From contig JADNRY010000045.1 in assembly GCA_015501585.1 (NCBI GenBank), forward strand, positions 62,001 through 126,000: a DNA stretch of 64,000 nucleotides, in the 5' to 3' direction. Below are positions 34,648-49,626 of the stretch, piece by piece; the stretch's first letter is position 1, and every line of letters starts with the position of its first letter. Position numbers and translations under genes: made by a program. The notes below the pieces were generated by a model that was not told where the DNA came from, ran no database searches, and worked only from the letters and a program-made list of their open reading frames with translations. The DNA comes from Rhodocollybia butyracea (taxonomy: Eukaryota > Basidiomycota > Agaricomycetes > Agaricales > Omphalotaceae).

Positions 34648-34989
34648 ATGAGCGCAGTTACCTGGAGAGGCGTTTTCACGTACGAACTCTTGTTTATCTT
34701 GCAAGTTTCTAATGCTAATTCTGCTTTCATATCTACAGATTCAACAAATACAGTCAGATCACTGCAAGTGCGGTGCGTAAATCGCTGAAGGAGGAACAGA
34801 GGCTCGCTTCAGAAAAGAGAGGCATTACTGCTCTGAGATACCAAGTCTGGGAGAATGGAAAAGGTGGAAACCAGGTATGATTCTTCGCTGTATTTTTCGA
34901 TACTGGTTTTGCTTAATTTGTTGTTTTTTTAGGTTACCCTTGACCCGGCTCAAGAGTCAGACCCTAAGAAGAAGACTGCCGCTGTATAG
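34648..34989 (+). CDS. ATP15: ATP synthase epsilon subunit, mitochondrial
   Basis: Small subunit of the F1 central stalk of mitochondrial ATP synthase. Three exons give MSAVTWRGVFTFNKYSQITA, then SAVRKSLKEEQRLASEKRGI and YQVWENGKGGNQVTLDPAQE, ending KKKTAAV. The W at position 6, the RxxLKEExRLxAEKRG pattern and the KWENGKGG-like end are typical of the family. Length is about 73 residues, within the usual 60-75. The ORF is too short and too split to be obvious without splicing. It lies between the two AKR7 paralogues. Confidence 0.93.
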
Positions 34990-35370
34990 GATCTGTAGGA
35001 TGAAGGCTAAAATATAGACACGCTTGGACCGTTACTGGCGCAATATAATTCTCAAATGGTCTAAATTGTCTCGCCGCCAGCCAAGCAGTCATTTGCTAGG
35101 GCCTCGGTCTTCAGTGAAATATTTTGTGTGATATCGAGATCAGATGTGTTGTTCTATGGTCCGTCCCTGTCACTCAGCGGCTACAGCGTTAGCTCTACAG
35201 CAATCAACATTCCTGCTAATGCTCGTATGGAAGTCGTAGAGCGTGTGTTTGGTTTCAAAACCTAACCAAAGATGGTCAAGGCACTACCACAAATGTCTCT
35301 ATCCAAATCTCCGATAGATTGACCTTACAACTGCTTCGTAATGTACATATCTGCCATTTCGATTTACTGT

Positions 35371-36879
<1,509 letters not shown>

Positions 36880-37515
36880 GTTGTAACTTGAGTGTAGTTC
36901 AAGGTAATGAGAATTTACCGAAGAGTTTATCTGTTTTATCTGCCACTGTGAGACCGGAAAGATATACTTAGAACGATGATCCAGCTGACACAAGGACGGG
37001 AGTATACAGCGGGGCTCCGATGTAACGGATACGGCAGCAACATTCGGTCCTTTTGAGTGGCGTAGGAACGACTATTGAGCTTATTGACGATAACTGGTCG
37101 AACTGGTGCGAAAGTGTTTGCCCATTGCTGTCACGTGGGAGTCTATGGCTCAGACACCACTTACACACATTCGATTCGTATGATTCATTGAGCCCATTAA
37201 AACTTGCCGATTTCCTCTAACTTTCTTTCTCCTGCGTTACGCCACGTCTTCTCTGCGTTTAGCGCTATCGAATGATCTTGTAGGTAGATCCGTTGATCCG
37301 TTAAGGTCAAAGCTTGAAATATCGGCCTGATTTGCTATATCGTTTCGTCACTATTACACTCTACTTTTCCAATGGATTGCTATTTGTGGTAATTGAGTCT
37401 CAATGGACGGATCGTCAAAGAAAAAAGTAGAAACTTCTCAGCCGTAAACTACATGGACTCCCAAAACGTACGTAAATTGAGCATTCCATAATTGAACATA
37501 TCAAAAAGCCCTCTC
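36880..37515. other. Intergenic, no gene seen (635 bp)
   Basis: Lies between the start of AKR7-2 and the end of the sugar transporter, both minus strand. Only short open frames without features. Confidence 0.5.
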
Positions 37516-40115
37516 TCAAACATGCTCCTTCTCATCGATAGATCCCTAGAAGATCACCATTTTCATTTTCAACCCAAACAATTACAAGATCACATTACTC
37601 ACGTTTTTCTTATCCTGGGAAATCTCGGCCAGCGTCTTCTTACCAACGTCTTTTCCTATCTTCCATGGAGCGAATGTATGACCTTCATTGAAGATGTCCT
37701 CAACCTCCTCTAGACTTCGGCCAACAGTTTCGGGGAACATGAAGAAGAAATGAATGGCAGCAGCAAAGTTGAACGTTCCAAAGACAAAATACGTCTTCCT
37801 GTAAAACCGCCGTAAGATGAGTGGAAGTGCGACAACATCAAGAGTTCAACGAACCAGGCGATGTTAGCGAAACCAGGAGGAGTAGCCCATCCTAGCGCGA
37901 AGTTGAATGCCCTTATAAGGAGATGTAAACATTGACCTAGCTTCGAAACTCAAGAAGAAACATACCAGTTACTAGAAGATGGGAGGGAGGGGAATGTCAG
38001 TACTATGGCTTTGCTTTGAAAACCTAGGGAAACAAACGTGGCCTATTGTGGGGAACAGTGTAAGTACGAAGGTAGCTTCGTAAGATGAAGAGAAGCGAAC
38101 GAACAGTAGCAAGCGACACGCCTTTCCACGAGTCTTCATTGAATACTACACATTTTCGTGGTTCTGAGCGAAGATCATCAATGTAAACATAGAACACATA
38201 CGATCTCTGATGGATATGTCCAAGACACGGGGCCCACAGTCACTGCAAAGCTGCAGACAGCGAGGTATGAGCAGACAATGATACCCTTGGTCGCGGCGTC
38301 GTGTCCAACAATAACCCAAACGGCTAGTAAAGACGTTTTAACTTAGGGATTGTAACAGCTTAAAGACGTACGTGGACTGGAGTCATCCCAGTGACCAAAG
38401 CGACCCTGAAGTCCTCCGACGAGATAAAGAAAAGTACCCATAAACAATGTTCCTAGGATTAACATAGGTCGACGGCCCCATTTGTCAATAAAGATGATCG
38501 CGGGGACAGTAGCGACTACGTTGAGAACATAATTAACAGACCCCGCTATCAACGCGCCTCGAGTACCGGTCAAACCAGATCCTTCGAAAACGTAGACGAT
38601 GTAGTACCTGATTTACCGATAAGAGTATATTCAATATCTCGAAGAAAATAAATAACACACATCATAACGTTCATTCCAGTAAGTTGAGACCACATTTGCA
38701 GACTGCAACCGAGCAGGACACGCCGTGGAGTGTTGCCTTTCAAGAGATCCTTGTACGACTTTGCACCTTCTGACCTTTCCAAAACGACCTAGGAAAAATG
38801 TTGGTAAACATAGGCGAATTAAACAAATTCACCCACTTGTTGCCTGAATATACAGATATCATTAGCTGTCGAAGCTCAACTAACAGGTCTTTCTTTCTTA
38901 CCTGATCTCCTCAAATTCCAGCTGCACAAGCTGATTATTCTTATCACCCTTTCCGTGAACGTCAGCGAGAATCTCCAATGCTTCCTCATCTCTAAAGAAA
39001 AAATGATTCATAAATACAATGGCCTGGGAATCTGCGGGGGAGGAGATACCTATCGTGGTCCATAAGCCAACGGGGACTCTCAGGGAACCAGGTCATTCCG
39101 AAGAAGAGAATAATGGCGGGGATCATTTGAAGACCCCAGGGAAGACGGAAAGATGCAACGCCATTGATGTAGGAGCATCCAAATTGTATGAAATACTGTC
39201 AAATTTAACGAGGTTAGGAGAGGAGGACTCTTGTCGTCGTTCATATGCAAAAGGAGAAAAATTGGCTAACCTGTATCAGAATACCCCATGTGATAGACCT
39301 GGAGATTGTGATACGTTTATATACACTGCCAACCAAAAGAGGTTAAAACGACCTACCATTGTTGCAGAGAGACCATACGACCACGGATAGCTGGGGCAGT
39401 GATTTCAGCTGACAAAACGTTGGTTATTGTTTGAACGGAAATGAAACTCGCTCCTACCTTGATAGATAGGGACAACTGCAGAAGAGATACCAACAGAGAA
39501 ACCGGAGATGATACGACCAACAACGAGCATTCCTCGGTTCTTGTAAACAGTGTAGGTGAGCAGGCCATGTTGTTGTTCAAGAAAGAATATACATACAATG
39601 GATGCACATTGTAGAATAGAACCAATGACCCAAAAAATACTGGCTAGCATGATAGTTTTCTTACGACCAAGTCGATCAGCCAATTGTGTGACGGCGAGCG
39701 ATCCAACGAATGAGCCTGCAGCCATCGATGCAACGATGGCACCTTGAGCAGAGGAGCTAGGCTAGTATGCAACGAATCAAGCAAAGGTAAAATACTCGTT
39801 ATCTTTATAAACACATACGGTATGGAACTCCCTCAAGTAGTATGGGTTCTGGAAGTAAGGTATTAACGAACAACGATAAAACATCATAGAAAAAACTTAC
39901 GGTCAGAACTCCGGACATGGACGATATGTCCAGACCGAAGAGACCACCTCCAATACATGCGAATGATCCTACGATGTACTACAAAGTGTGTTGGCACGCG
40001 ATTTAATCCGATGTTAAATGACCCACGGGGTTCGAAGCGATGGCAGCATTGTACTAAAGGAAAAGTTTAAAAATTGATACGAACCGCTGAGAAGATTGCT
40101 TACCCCTTTTCCCAT
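37516..40115 (-). CDS. MFS sugar (hexose-type) transporter
   Basis: Proton-coupled sugar uptake at the plasma membrane is the usual role. The start at 40115 gives MGKG joined to YNAAIASNPVGHL, then YIVGSFACIGGGLFGLDISS. MFS signatures appear in order: LADRLGRKKTIMLAS (loop 2-3), VVGRIISGFSVGISSAVVP, AEITAPAIRGRMVSLQQW, WFPESPRWLMDHDR, LGCSLQMWSQLTGMNVMMCV, FIDKWGRRPMLILGT and PETVGRSLEEVEDIF. The tail may end DKKN-GSIDEKEHV after a last intron, stop at 37516; without that intron it would end slightly earlier. About twelve exons, about 520-530 residues, twelve expected helices. Sugar specificity cannot be read from sequence. Confidence 0.9.
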
Positions 40116-41581
40116 TGTGTAGTTTTTCCTGTTGCGAAACAGAGAGAAAGAGTGGGAGGCTTCTCAACACGCTAAAAGACGGACCTGCCATCTTTTATGC
40201 GTTTTTCATGGGGAAGAAGGTCCGGGGGTCATGAGGCTCCACAATGGACCTATTAATTATTTTAAATGAGTTCTATGTAGTCTCTTCCAGCGTGATTTTC
40301 AATGTAAGCCTCCAAATGGATCGTGGTCAGGAACGAGCTGTCGGAGCCGCGACAAAGTTTCACACGCTGTGCCAAAGCGGGCATTACCATGTACACCGTT
40401 TTGTGAAGTCAAGTTGTGGTTAATTTTTTCCGTTAAGAATTTCGAAAATATGGAGAGATGCTTGCAGTTCTCTTCGTTTTTTTTTCTTGACTCGGGGTGT
40501 TTCTAGCAGATGCGACGTAGCAACTCATGATTTACCACTTAGTTTCTTTGAGCGAACGATTGATCAGATCTATTGCAAGCGGGAGCTCGGATATTCAGGT
40601 GATCCCATCGCCAAGAAAATGAAACGCGCGGAAAATTTGTCACTCAAAGAAGCATGGTGTACAGAACAAAGTATACTGCAGTCGTTATCTCGGTGTAAAC
40701 TTACCATGTCTTCTACTTTTGCAACACCACTATGCCATATATAGACAGCGGTGATTCAACGTTCAGTGAGCTCCAAATTCCGCGCCGGTAATGAGGACCT
40801 CAGCTTGCGTCTCCAAGAGACGTCGCTGGGAATCACTGGGTAAACCGCTGGATACAGGATGCTCACTTATAGCTTGAGACACAAGCAAGTGAAAACAACT
40901 GAATAAAACTACATATACTTTTAGGCTTTCAGGCTTATTTGGTTTCCTTCCGTGGAGTAGACACATGTCTGATTGGAGTGCAAAGTTACTAATCTTTTTT
41001 GCCTTTTACTAGTAACAATGGGCCTAAGTATTGTCATAGGACTCGGAGAAAGCGACTCGCCAAATCGTAGGAGCACATGGAGTGCGGGAGGCGGTGTTTA
41101 TAGCATCAAGCATGAAGATGTTACTCTCGAGCTGTTTTTGATCATCCGGAGTTTAATGATGAAAACGGCTCGAGACTTTTCCTGAGCTTATACATAATTG
41201 AGAGAGAAGGGCCTATAACGACAACACCCGGTATTTACAGCAAGTATGAGAGAGCGGGAATAATCGTCAGATACATATAAACGACCATAGCGCCCAGTGC
41301 ACACGATTACATTACTACGTATTACTTACAATTATTAAGTCTGTCAAGACAACGCACACTCCAGGGTCGATCTATCTGTATCCATCTTATACTCAAAAAG
41401 AATATGTTCTCGCCTCTCATACTCCTCATTAACTTCAAACTCTTCGAGCTTCTACTGATTTGTCTTCGCCCTTCAAACTGGAGCAGGAAGATCCTCTGGG
41501 GGCCCTCTACAAATCTTCAGTCCCGTACCGAATATAGTTCATCCAAATCAGGCTCAGGATTTCTCTAACCATAAGCTGTAT
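40116..41581. other. Intergenic, no gene seen (1.47 kb)
   Basis: Upstream of the transporter and downstream of the FHA gene. No domain-bearing frame on either strand; a poly-T run near 40478-40488 is the only notable feature. Confidence 0.5.
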
Positions 41582-44185
41582 TCAGAACAACGACTCAGGA
41601 ATAGATAAATGAAGACACACCTGGTCCAGCTTCAGATCCGGAAAGTTATAGCTCAACTGGAATACAAACAGCACTTTACAGCGCCACCGCGCAGGATATG
41701 AAGTATCCAGTGTCACACTAAACCGATCGCTTAGTATGAAATTAGGTTCCCCATCGTCGAGCTGAATGAGCGGTCCAGGCTCGGGTTTCCCTTCCCATAC
41801 ACAGGAGATCTTCCATCCGATCACATACACCTTCGCATCGACGAGTCTAAAATCAAAGAATCCTCCGTCTTTTTTCTCATCTTCCTCTTTGATCCTGCGT
41901 TTCTTCCCATCCACTGGTCTATCAATCTGGATAAAATTCATGGTAGACTTTGGCTGGCCAATCATCTTCTTGAATGCGTTAGGGGAAGTAGTAAGGGGAG
42001 ACTGCCATTCAACTTCATAAGCCTCAAACCCAGCACCGAACGTCAGCCGTGTGTAGTTGGCAAGTTTCTTCAGAATTTTCCCGCCTTGGACCTTCCCACA
42101 TTCCCATACAAATTCACGCGTATCCTTGGTTATCCCGGGGTTAGAAGAGCGAGTCCACTCCCTCTTCATGGCCTTTATCCTAGCAATAAATTCATATCGC
42201 CTCATCAGTCTGTTCGTCTTCAATTTCGCCTCAGCCATCTGAGAATAGAGCTCTGTATCCTGTAATCGTTTCGGCTTTCGTTCAAGTTTCCAGTTTCGAA
42301 CGAGGTTTTTGCGCTTCTGTTCAAAACTGATTATGGCCAAACGCGCGCGCGCCCTATCCCCGAAGTATGCCTCGGATTGTAAAGCTGGGTGTTCGAGGTC
42401 GGTCTGGAGGTCGAGGTAGATATCACGCATCTCGTGAATCTTGTAGAAAACTTCCTGTGGAATGACGACAGTTTGAGGAAGGTTCCAATTCACGAGAGAA
42501 CTAGTTGAGGGAATGAGTATAGAGCCAAAGGTTAACGAGAACGAACAGACCTATAATGATACAATATTCCAAAACGGGAGGTTCCCTGAGGGTTTTTCAA
42601 TATCTTTGGTAGAGCTGCAAGAGCATCCGTTGCGGACAAGAGACCGTTGGAAAGATATGAGGCATCAGCAGTGCATCCATAAGACTCGATCATGACATGA
42701 AGGATACTGCAATTCTTTGAACGAGACTTGGTTTTTGAATGCTTCACTCCTGCTTTAAAAAAGTTTTCAACAAGTGTTTTAGCCTCGATTTCCAGTTCAT
42801 TCGTGACGGTTTTGCTATCGACCCTACACTCCTCCATGAACAATCGATAAAAGTTGCAACAAGCCATGATAAAACTCACTGGCAAACTATGACCATTCGA
42901 CATCCATAACCGCGTATCCGGCCTGCGAGATAGTAATCACCATATTTTTCTCGAAATTCATTTTCTGAAAGGTGCCCCAGACCATCCTGCAGCCTTACAC
43001 TAGCAGGTATGAATTCTGACTCAAATTCTCCCTCAACCCTGTACTGGATGAGAACAGTCCTTGTGGACATATTCTTCGATAATAACGAGGAGATCTGTGT
43101 GCTTATAGCGACAGCTGCAGGAGCGATATTGATCGTACCACCGATGTCCACACCGTACTGGTCCTGCAGAGATTTTACGCCATCCCAGTGCAAAGTGTCG
43201 GCAAATATTTTCGCCTGTTTAGGCCTGGGTGATCCAGACATCTTGAGAGACGCTAGGGGGGTCAGGGCGGTACTGGCCATTGACTCTCCAGTAAGAGCAT
43301 CAACCCCAAATCCTGCTCGTAAGGCAGGATCGGACCAAGGTATCTTAATTTTGAGCTGGAGATTGGTCGTGGCGGCTGGTTTCTAGAAAGAATTTGAGAA
43401 GTGTTTCCAATCATCAAGAGACATTTGACTAACCTGAGCTGTAAAAGGTGGTGGGTCCTTGGGCGGAAGTTCGAGACTGACAGTTCGACGATGTTTCTTG
43501 GGGTCACCAGGAGGCTTCAAAGTATTGGGCGTAACAGATCTTGGTGCTGGGTTTTTGGGTACATCGAGTTTACCGTCTGTTGTGCTGGGTGCTGTGACTT
43601 TGAGAATTGGTTTCAACGGTTTTGGTTCTAGACGCAGAATTTTGAGTTTTACACGGATAACGTCAAGAGTCTGGAGCAGTAACATGTCGGTAAATACCTG
43701 GAATCATTCCTGACACTTACCTTGTCCACCTTGTCCTCCTTGGCACCAAAAACCACTGTATCTCCATCTTTCACTGGACAAGCCTTTTGTGGTAAAAGTG
43801 CGCCTTTCGAGCTCAACCATGTACCGGATTTTGAACCAGAATCTGTGATGTGTAGCTGCAGCCAGTGATCAGATTTGAAATCCAGAAGAGAGCAAAGAAC
43901 TTCGATTTACGTTCGTACGGTCGAATGTGAATATTGCGTGCATGTCGCTGACTGCCTTTCCAAATCCAAACAATTTCCAACCAACAGGCGATCCACTCAA
44001 GCTCTTCTCAATTGTAGTTTTGTAAGGTTTAGCTTTCGAGTAAGGGAAATCTTCACAGATCAACTCGACACCTTGAAGGACATGAGGAAACAGGCAGATA
44101 CTAGCAAGAAGAGATAATTGCCTTTTATCTCCCGCAAGTCTGAGTCACCATCGTGTTTCTTTGGCGTAGTGGTCTTCGTCTTCAT
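41582..44185 (-). CDS. FHA-domain protein, otherwise unknown
   Basis: FHA domains bind phosphothreonine peptides. A 37-nt first exon (MKTKTTTPKKHDG) joins to VELICEDFPYSKAKPY; the FHA core follows with KLFGFGKAVSDMHAIFTFDR, ITDSGSKSGTWLSSKGALL and VKDGDTVVFGAKEDK. The Ser-His of the phosphopeptide site (VSDMHA) and the GTW turn are present. A Pro/Lys-rich linker (PRSVTPNTLKPPGDPKKHRR) and a globular middle ending EFREKYGDYYLAGRIRGYGC follow. A long C-terminal half on one exon (LERKPKRLQDTELYSQMAEA, LANYTRLTFGAGFEAYEVEW) ends SIPESLF. Total about 780 residues. I know no characterised relative of the C-terminal half; a signalling or scaffold role is only inferred from FHA. Confidence 0.75.
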
Positions 44186-44594
44186 AATTGCGGATAAAGG
44201 TGTAAAGAACGAAAATGATTAACGCTCAATGGCAGCGCAAATTTGAAATTTCCACAGAATACCGAGGACCACGGAAAACTGCAATACAGTAAACAGTGGC
44301 GGCCTGTAAGTAGAGGGGCTTTTCTCGCGCGGGGTGGCAAGCTTGGAGACATGAGTGCACGAGCGACGGAGCACATTGACGCGATCGAGTCGCTTCCCGC
44401 GCTTCGGACCGGGATTTATCTATATCTTATCGCTAAAGCTGCGATTCCTTGCTTTGACCACTCCTTATCTGCGATCTCTGCGATCCTGCTGCGACCCAGA
44501 CCCGTTTCAGTATATATATAAGTAATTGACCATGTTATATTGATACATGTATGCAAACGATGCTAAACCGGAAAGGCTTTGAAATCAACCAGGA
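44186..44594. other. Intergenic (410 bp)
   Basis: Lies between the FHA gene start and the MYND gene stop, both minus strand. No gene is seen; a TATATATATA stretch is at 44512-44521. Confidence 0.5.
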
Positions 44595-46915
44595 TCATGA
44601 GTTGGATTTGGGGTCGATCGAAACTGCCGCCATGCTATTCTGCAACTCATCCAAATCATCGGTTGCTTCTGCCTCATCATCAGCCTTTATTTGCCCAATC
44701 TCCTTCTGCTCCCTCTTTTTTGCCTTCCTCCGTTCCTCCTTCTTTTTATTCATCTCTTTCTTTTTCTCCTTCTTCTTCCGCTGTCTCTCAGCCTCTTCAC
44801 GTTCTTGTTCTGGGGTCATTATAAGCGGAGCAGGGTCATAGCTTCAACGGTTAGTAGTAAGCAAAATCATAAAGAAAGCTAATTCAGGGGGATAGCAGTT
44901 GCTTACCCAATGACTCCAGCCCCTGAAATTTCAGCAGCAAAGACTGGGATTTTATTACTAGCAGAGAGTGGTTTTCCTTTGGCGATCGCCTTTCGGACGG
45001 CTTTGATCTCTTGTTCACTGGTGCAATCTGGCTAGAGTCAGGATTTGTGAGAAGAAAGGTGACGGTACGACAACATACCGGGCTTGTGTTGCGTCCATGC
45101 TTCCTTCTGACATTGAACGCTGCAGTAGGATATCTAACGAACACAGTTCAGTTTGATAAATTCAGCTGAATCACGAATATTGCATACCACGCGGCACCCA
45201 CTACACTGCTGAAACTCACCAGGCTTCGTTTCTTCTTTACCACACTGTGGTCGTGCGCAGCGCTTCTTCACCGCCTGTTGCGCATCCGGATTCGCATTAA
45301 CCCAATCCCAAACATCTCTTTCCATCCAAAGGTCCTGCGAAAGCCAAAGGTAATCTTGCGCGTCTTCCGGAGAATTACGTGGCCGGGCATTTGAGTTGAG
45401 AAACTCTGGACATTAAAGATCGGATCTCATGACAGCAAGGAAAGAGCACTCACTGGGTCTCTCTGACCTCCGTAGAATCCTCAACATCACATGGGGGTTT
45501 GCCTTCACTGCCGCCTTAATGTACATTTGTGACTCCTCGCAGTCTCCTGACAAGCGAAACGTAGCTAGTGCGGCACTATACAGAATTGTCGATTCATAGA
45601 GATCTAGATGTTCTTGTTCTTCCACAGTGTATAAATCGCGCCTCGGAGGAAGAAACTGAGTTCCACCGCCGGGAGGAAGGTCAGAGACTCGAAGACGTGA
45701 GACAAAGATATCGATGAATACTTGACAAAAGTATAACGCGTCAAGATAGCGATTTTTGCGGCAAAGGAGTGTAGGTAGCCATTTGTGTTGTTGCATTGGA
45801 TCCATTGGGTTCAATCGAAACATCTCAATTATAGTATCACTAAGCAGATATCAGTCAGCGGGGCCGGAAAAAACACATAAAAGACGTATGTACGTACATG
45901 GCTTTCTGGTACTTTTTGCTTTCGAACGCTAGGCGAACAATTGCTTGAAGAACTCGCATGTACGGCCTTGTATTCATCACATCATGGAATTTGCCGACGA
46001 GGGGACCGCCGTCTTGGAAGGCATTCCAGCCATATTTCGATTTGAGAGATCGTTCGCCTGACATTGGAAATGTTGTTAGAATATCTCATTGTTGACAGAT
46101 GGCAAACCAGGGGAATAGCTTTGGCGCACTCAAAGTCAGAGCACAGTTGACGCCTCTATGATACCACACTTCAAAGGGTCCTTGAGGCAGGACCCGATAG
46201 TGCGGTAGAGTGCATTATAGGCACTCTGATCTTTGAGTGGACCGAAGCCTTTCCTCAACGGGATCAATACAAACCTCGTAGTTTCCCATCATGAAGCATC
46301 TCTAGAGATTCAGCAAGATTCTGTTGCACAAAAGCACAAGTTATAAAGATATCAACGTTGTGCTCATCTTCCATGGCCTTTAGCATGTACGGGACCGCTT
46401 CATTTGGTTTTCGTTGGGCGCAAAGGGAGTCCGCAATTTGTTGACTAGTTGATGATTAAACGAGAAAAAGCAGAGAAAAAATAGAATTCGTACTATCTCA
46501 GAGATTCCGGAGACACCAAACTCCCGCCAGACAATCCAATGGATTCTTCAGGTCCAAAACGACGAGCCATGTTGAGTGGCACTGTTCGTGGTGTGGAACA
46601 GTGGAGAAATGTTACACGTGCGAGCTTTAGGGCAAGCGTTTTCGTTCATCATCACTCACATCGCAATTGATAACAAAGGGATAGAGCCACTTGCTCATCG
46701 AAACCTTCGATTGGATGCAGCAAAAATATCGTAGATACTCATGTAAAGTTTCAACTTTAGCTCGCTGCTACATAATTAGTTCCAAGGACTACAAACCTCT
46801 GCGAGATTAATCCATGGATCTTCCCTGATGAGTCATCTCTTCACAAATCTATCTTCCTATTGGTTCGCGGTATAGCCATACTCAACAGAATTTTGAGTTG
46901 GAGTCCACTAGCCAT
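44595..46915 (-). CDS. MYND zinc-finger protein with helical-repeat N-terminus (apparent frameshift)
   Basis: The start at 46915 gives MASGLQLKILLSMAIPR and, after an intron, DPWINLAE. TPR-like helical repeats follow (SQQIADSLCAQRKPNEAVPY, TRPYMRVLQAIVRLAFESKK, QQHKWLPTLLCRKNRYLDAL). The MYND finger is CARPQCGKEETK, FQQCSGCRV, YCSVQCQKEAW and QHKPDC across two introns. The C-terminus is very Lys/Glu-rich (EREEAERQRKKKEKKKEMNK) and ends SIDPKSNS. MYND fingers mediate protein-protein contacts. The frame shifts by one base at a run of five A (46722-46726, plus strand). With one more base it reads EYLRYFLLHPIEGFDEQVAL, matching the family, so a sequence error is likely. Function is unknown. Confidence 0.8.
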
Positions 46916-47258
46916 CTTCAAATCTTGCTTTCAGTCACTGGCGTTAATACATACTCTACGGAAAAAAATTGTGGGAGAGACTCGAGCTCAAGGTGGAGGT
47001 GGAATCAGTACTAAGGATAGGATAGGGTGACAGCAACGTAGTGGTCCCTAGATATGGGTGCATCTGTTTTCGTGCCAGTTGCGGCCTGCAGTCCCTTGAC
47101 TCTCCAAACAATAGATTTTATATGAATAGTGAACTTCACCAAGCAATACAGCGCCACGTATGTGGATAAATGACTTCCTTTAAAGCACGAGCAAAAATAC
47201 ATGATATACATATCTTCGCCTCAGGCCTCGGAGCTGATCTAACGGGTGGTACATAATA
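46916..47258. other. Intergenic (340 bp)
   Basis: Lies between the MYND gene start and the DML1 stop codon, so it holds the MYND promoter. No gene or clear element is seen. Confidence 0.5.
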
Positions 47259-49354
47259 TCAAGATTCCTCAGCATCTAGCTCGTCGGTAGAGTATTCAGA
47301 GTACCCATCGTGTATTGTCCAGAGATCATTAGCCAGTTCCTTCATATCATCCAGTGTCTCGATGAGACCCGTTAATATACCAGTCTTGCGCCGGTCGATG
47401 CAGGTTTGGATGAAATTAGCATAAGCAACAAACATTTCCGAGGTGTCAGTGTTCGTGTTTAAGCTGGTAAACATTGACATCGACGGCAACTTTGTTGAAT
47501 CTATTCTGGTCATTCTTGATCTGTGGTCGCTCACTATACTTTCATCGCAGAAAATGTCAGGAAATGAAGATGGTAACGGGTAGGCCTGTGTATGCTTGCT
47601 GCAATATGAGCATGCAGTATGTCAACATGCGGCGTTATCTCAAACGAGTAACTGGAGTTCGAAACTGACCTAATAACAAATGGTTCCTTAATCGACTGTG
47701 TTCGGAACCATGCTTCATATGCCTCAAGAGCAGATGTTGAAAAGCCTCGTGTGACGTCCCGTCGAGTGTGATATGTAGTCTGTAGTCTGCGATTCAACGA
47801 ATGATATATCGCAAATAGGATACGATTTACCCTTAAAGGGTCTTCAGTAACCGAGGAAAAGTTGTACAACTGTAGGGAGATATGTTGTGGTGTTGTGGCA
47901 CAAGCCACTGGGAAAACTCCGCTCAACTGGCTGAACCGATGGGACCCGTGAAAGTTTAAGTGCTTGGAGAAACTTGATATACTGTCCTGACTTTCTTTCA
48001 AACTTGAGAATCTATCAGCGTCTTGGACATAGCTAAAATTGGAGAGTTGTTCACCGGAGTGGGAAGGTCGAACTTTCAATGTGCGCCGAAAGTATCGACG
48101 ATGTATGATAATACCCATTCTGGAGTACGAAAGGTCAGAAGCGGACCAGAAACGTCGAAGATGGACGAAAAACTAACGTCGATTCTTAGGTTCGTGTTCC
48201 AGGCCCCTGGCGACCAAGTCGCGGGATTAAGTGTGGGAACAGTAGACAAAGACAGATTGCCTAGTTCTCGAAGGCATACGGCGTCGTTGACGACTTTTCT
48301 CATGTGAACTGTCTAAACATAGGATCTAAATGTCAGATGCAAGAGCTCGAAAGGAGAAACAAACATTTTCCGGGTTGGCGTTCCGTGGTACGACATCCCC
48401 CATCAATGGGAAAGACAAGCAGGGTGCTCTCGACAATTCGTCATAAAATGCGATGAGAAAAGAATGCGAGAAGGCTCCAAAAGTTGAAGTGTCCATCATC
48501 CATTGTAGGCCCTTTGCACACCTCAACTTAGATTTTCCTGGATAGGCAGGAAGAAACGAACCTGGAATGAGTTACACTCCTCCATAAACAAGCGAACAGA
48601 ACCTTCCATCAGCTCTGTCTCCTATAGTACCATGAATTGAGGACAAAAAGAAAAACAGGGGACAGCCTTTACTACAAACTTCATTGAATCGTTCGAATGT
48701 TTCTTGACCGAAGGCCCAATCCCCCTCTGTGTTCTGCCAATCCGGAACATCTGGAAGCATCTGCATCGTCCGCGGGATATAGAAAGTGCGATTGAAATCC
48801 GACCAATATCGAACAGGCTCGCGGGAAGCTGAAGACAAGTCGAGCTCGTTGTGATCAGCTTGCAGATGAGTTTGGTAGGCGTGTGGCTCAATAGGCTTAT
48901 ATTCGTGTTCGGATATTGCACCTTGCCTGTGTGGTATAGATGTGACTGTTGTTCGCAAAAGGCTTCAAGACTATTAACCATAACTGTGAATCAGGGATAT
49001 AATCGTTCTTCTCTGAGAAGATGCCTGTCCGTGCAAGGGTGCCAAAGTTTGCTATATTCGCTGATTTGTTCCAACGAAGCGATAGTAGTATATTCAGACG
49101 TACCTTTGCGATCGAAAGTTATTAGTCTAGGACAATACGTGGAATCGCCCTATGATTCGGTCAGTAATGCTCAAGGACGACTATGGGAAAAGTCCACAAA
49201 CTTTGGACGTTTCGCCCTCCCTGAAAGAGATATCATGATCTACAAGAGATTCTTCATCGTCAGAGTATGTGAAGTAGCTCTCTTGAGTGTTCCAAAAGTG
49301 AGTGCCGATGTAATTGGCCAGAGTACCAGCCTGCACGTAAAGAATTTCTCGCAT
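47259..49354 (-). CDS. DML1: DML1/Misato, mitochondrial inheritance tubulin-like protein
   Basis: Misato/DML1 is a tubulin-related protein needed for mitochondrial DNA partition and mitochondrial morphology. The start at 49354 gives [20 protein letters not shown] then [20 protein letters not shown], the family N-terminal segment, followed by [12 protein letters not shown]. Downstream exons carry [59 protein letters not shown] and the tail [20 protein letters not shown]. The C-terminus is acidic ([14 protein letters not shown]). About nine exons and about 560 residues. The [10 protein letters not shown] and tubulin-like GFxxFLxxFYDELS pattern ([14 protein letters not shown]) fit well. Tandem with the MYND gene, no shared regulation implied. 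Confidence 0.92.
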
Positions 49355-49626
49355 ACCGCGATGCTTATGGATAATATCACCAATTAGCAGGAATTCTAAG
49401 AGAGAATGATCGTTGGTGTTCTATAGACACTTGACGCGAGGACAGTTGAAGAGTTGTGCGGCTTTTTTAATCCCACGTTTTCTGTGTCGGTCCGGGATCC
49501 GGTCAACGTCAACCTCGATCAAGCTGGATCTACATGTTTCGATCTAAGTACATACAATGATACATGTACAAGTATTTATTCAAAATGCACAAACCACTGT
49601 CCAAAGAGCCATACAAAAAGAGCGAG
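49355..49626. other. Intergenic (270 bp)
   Basis: Lies between the DML1 start codon and the WOPR gene stop. Nothing is seen beyond AT-rich spacer with ACATGTACAAGTATT-like sequence near 49563. Confidence 0.4.

Noticed and set aside
44551..44882. Plus-strand Phe/Ser/Leu-rich open frames
   Set aside because: Antisense shadow of the Lys/Glu-rich C-terminus of the MYND protein.
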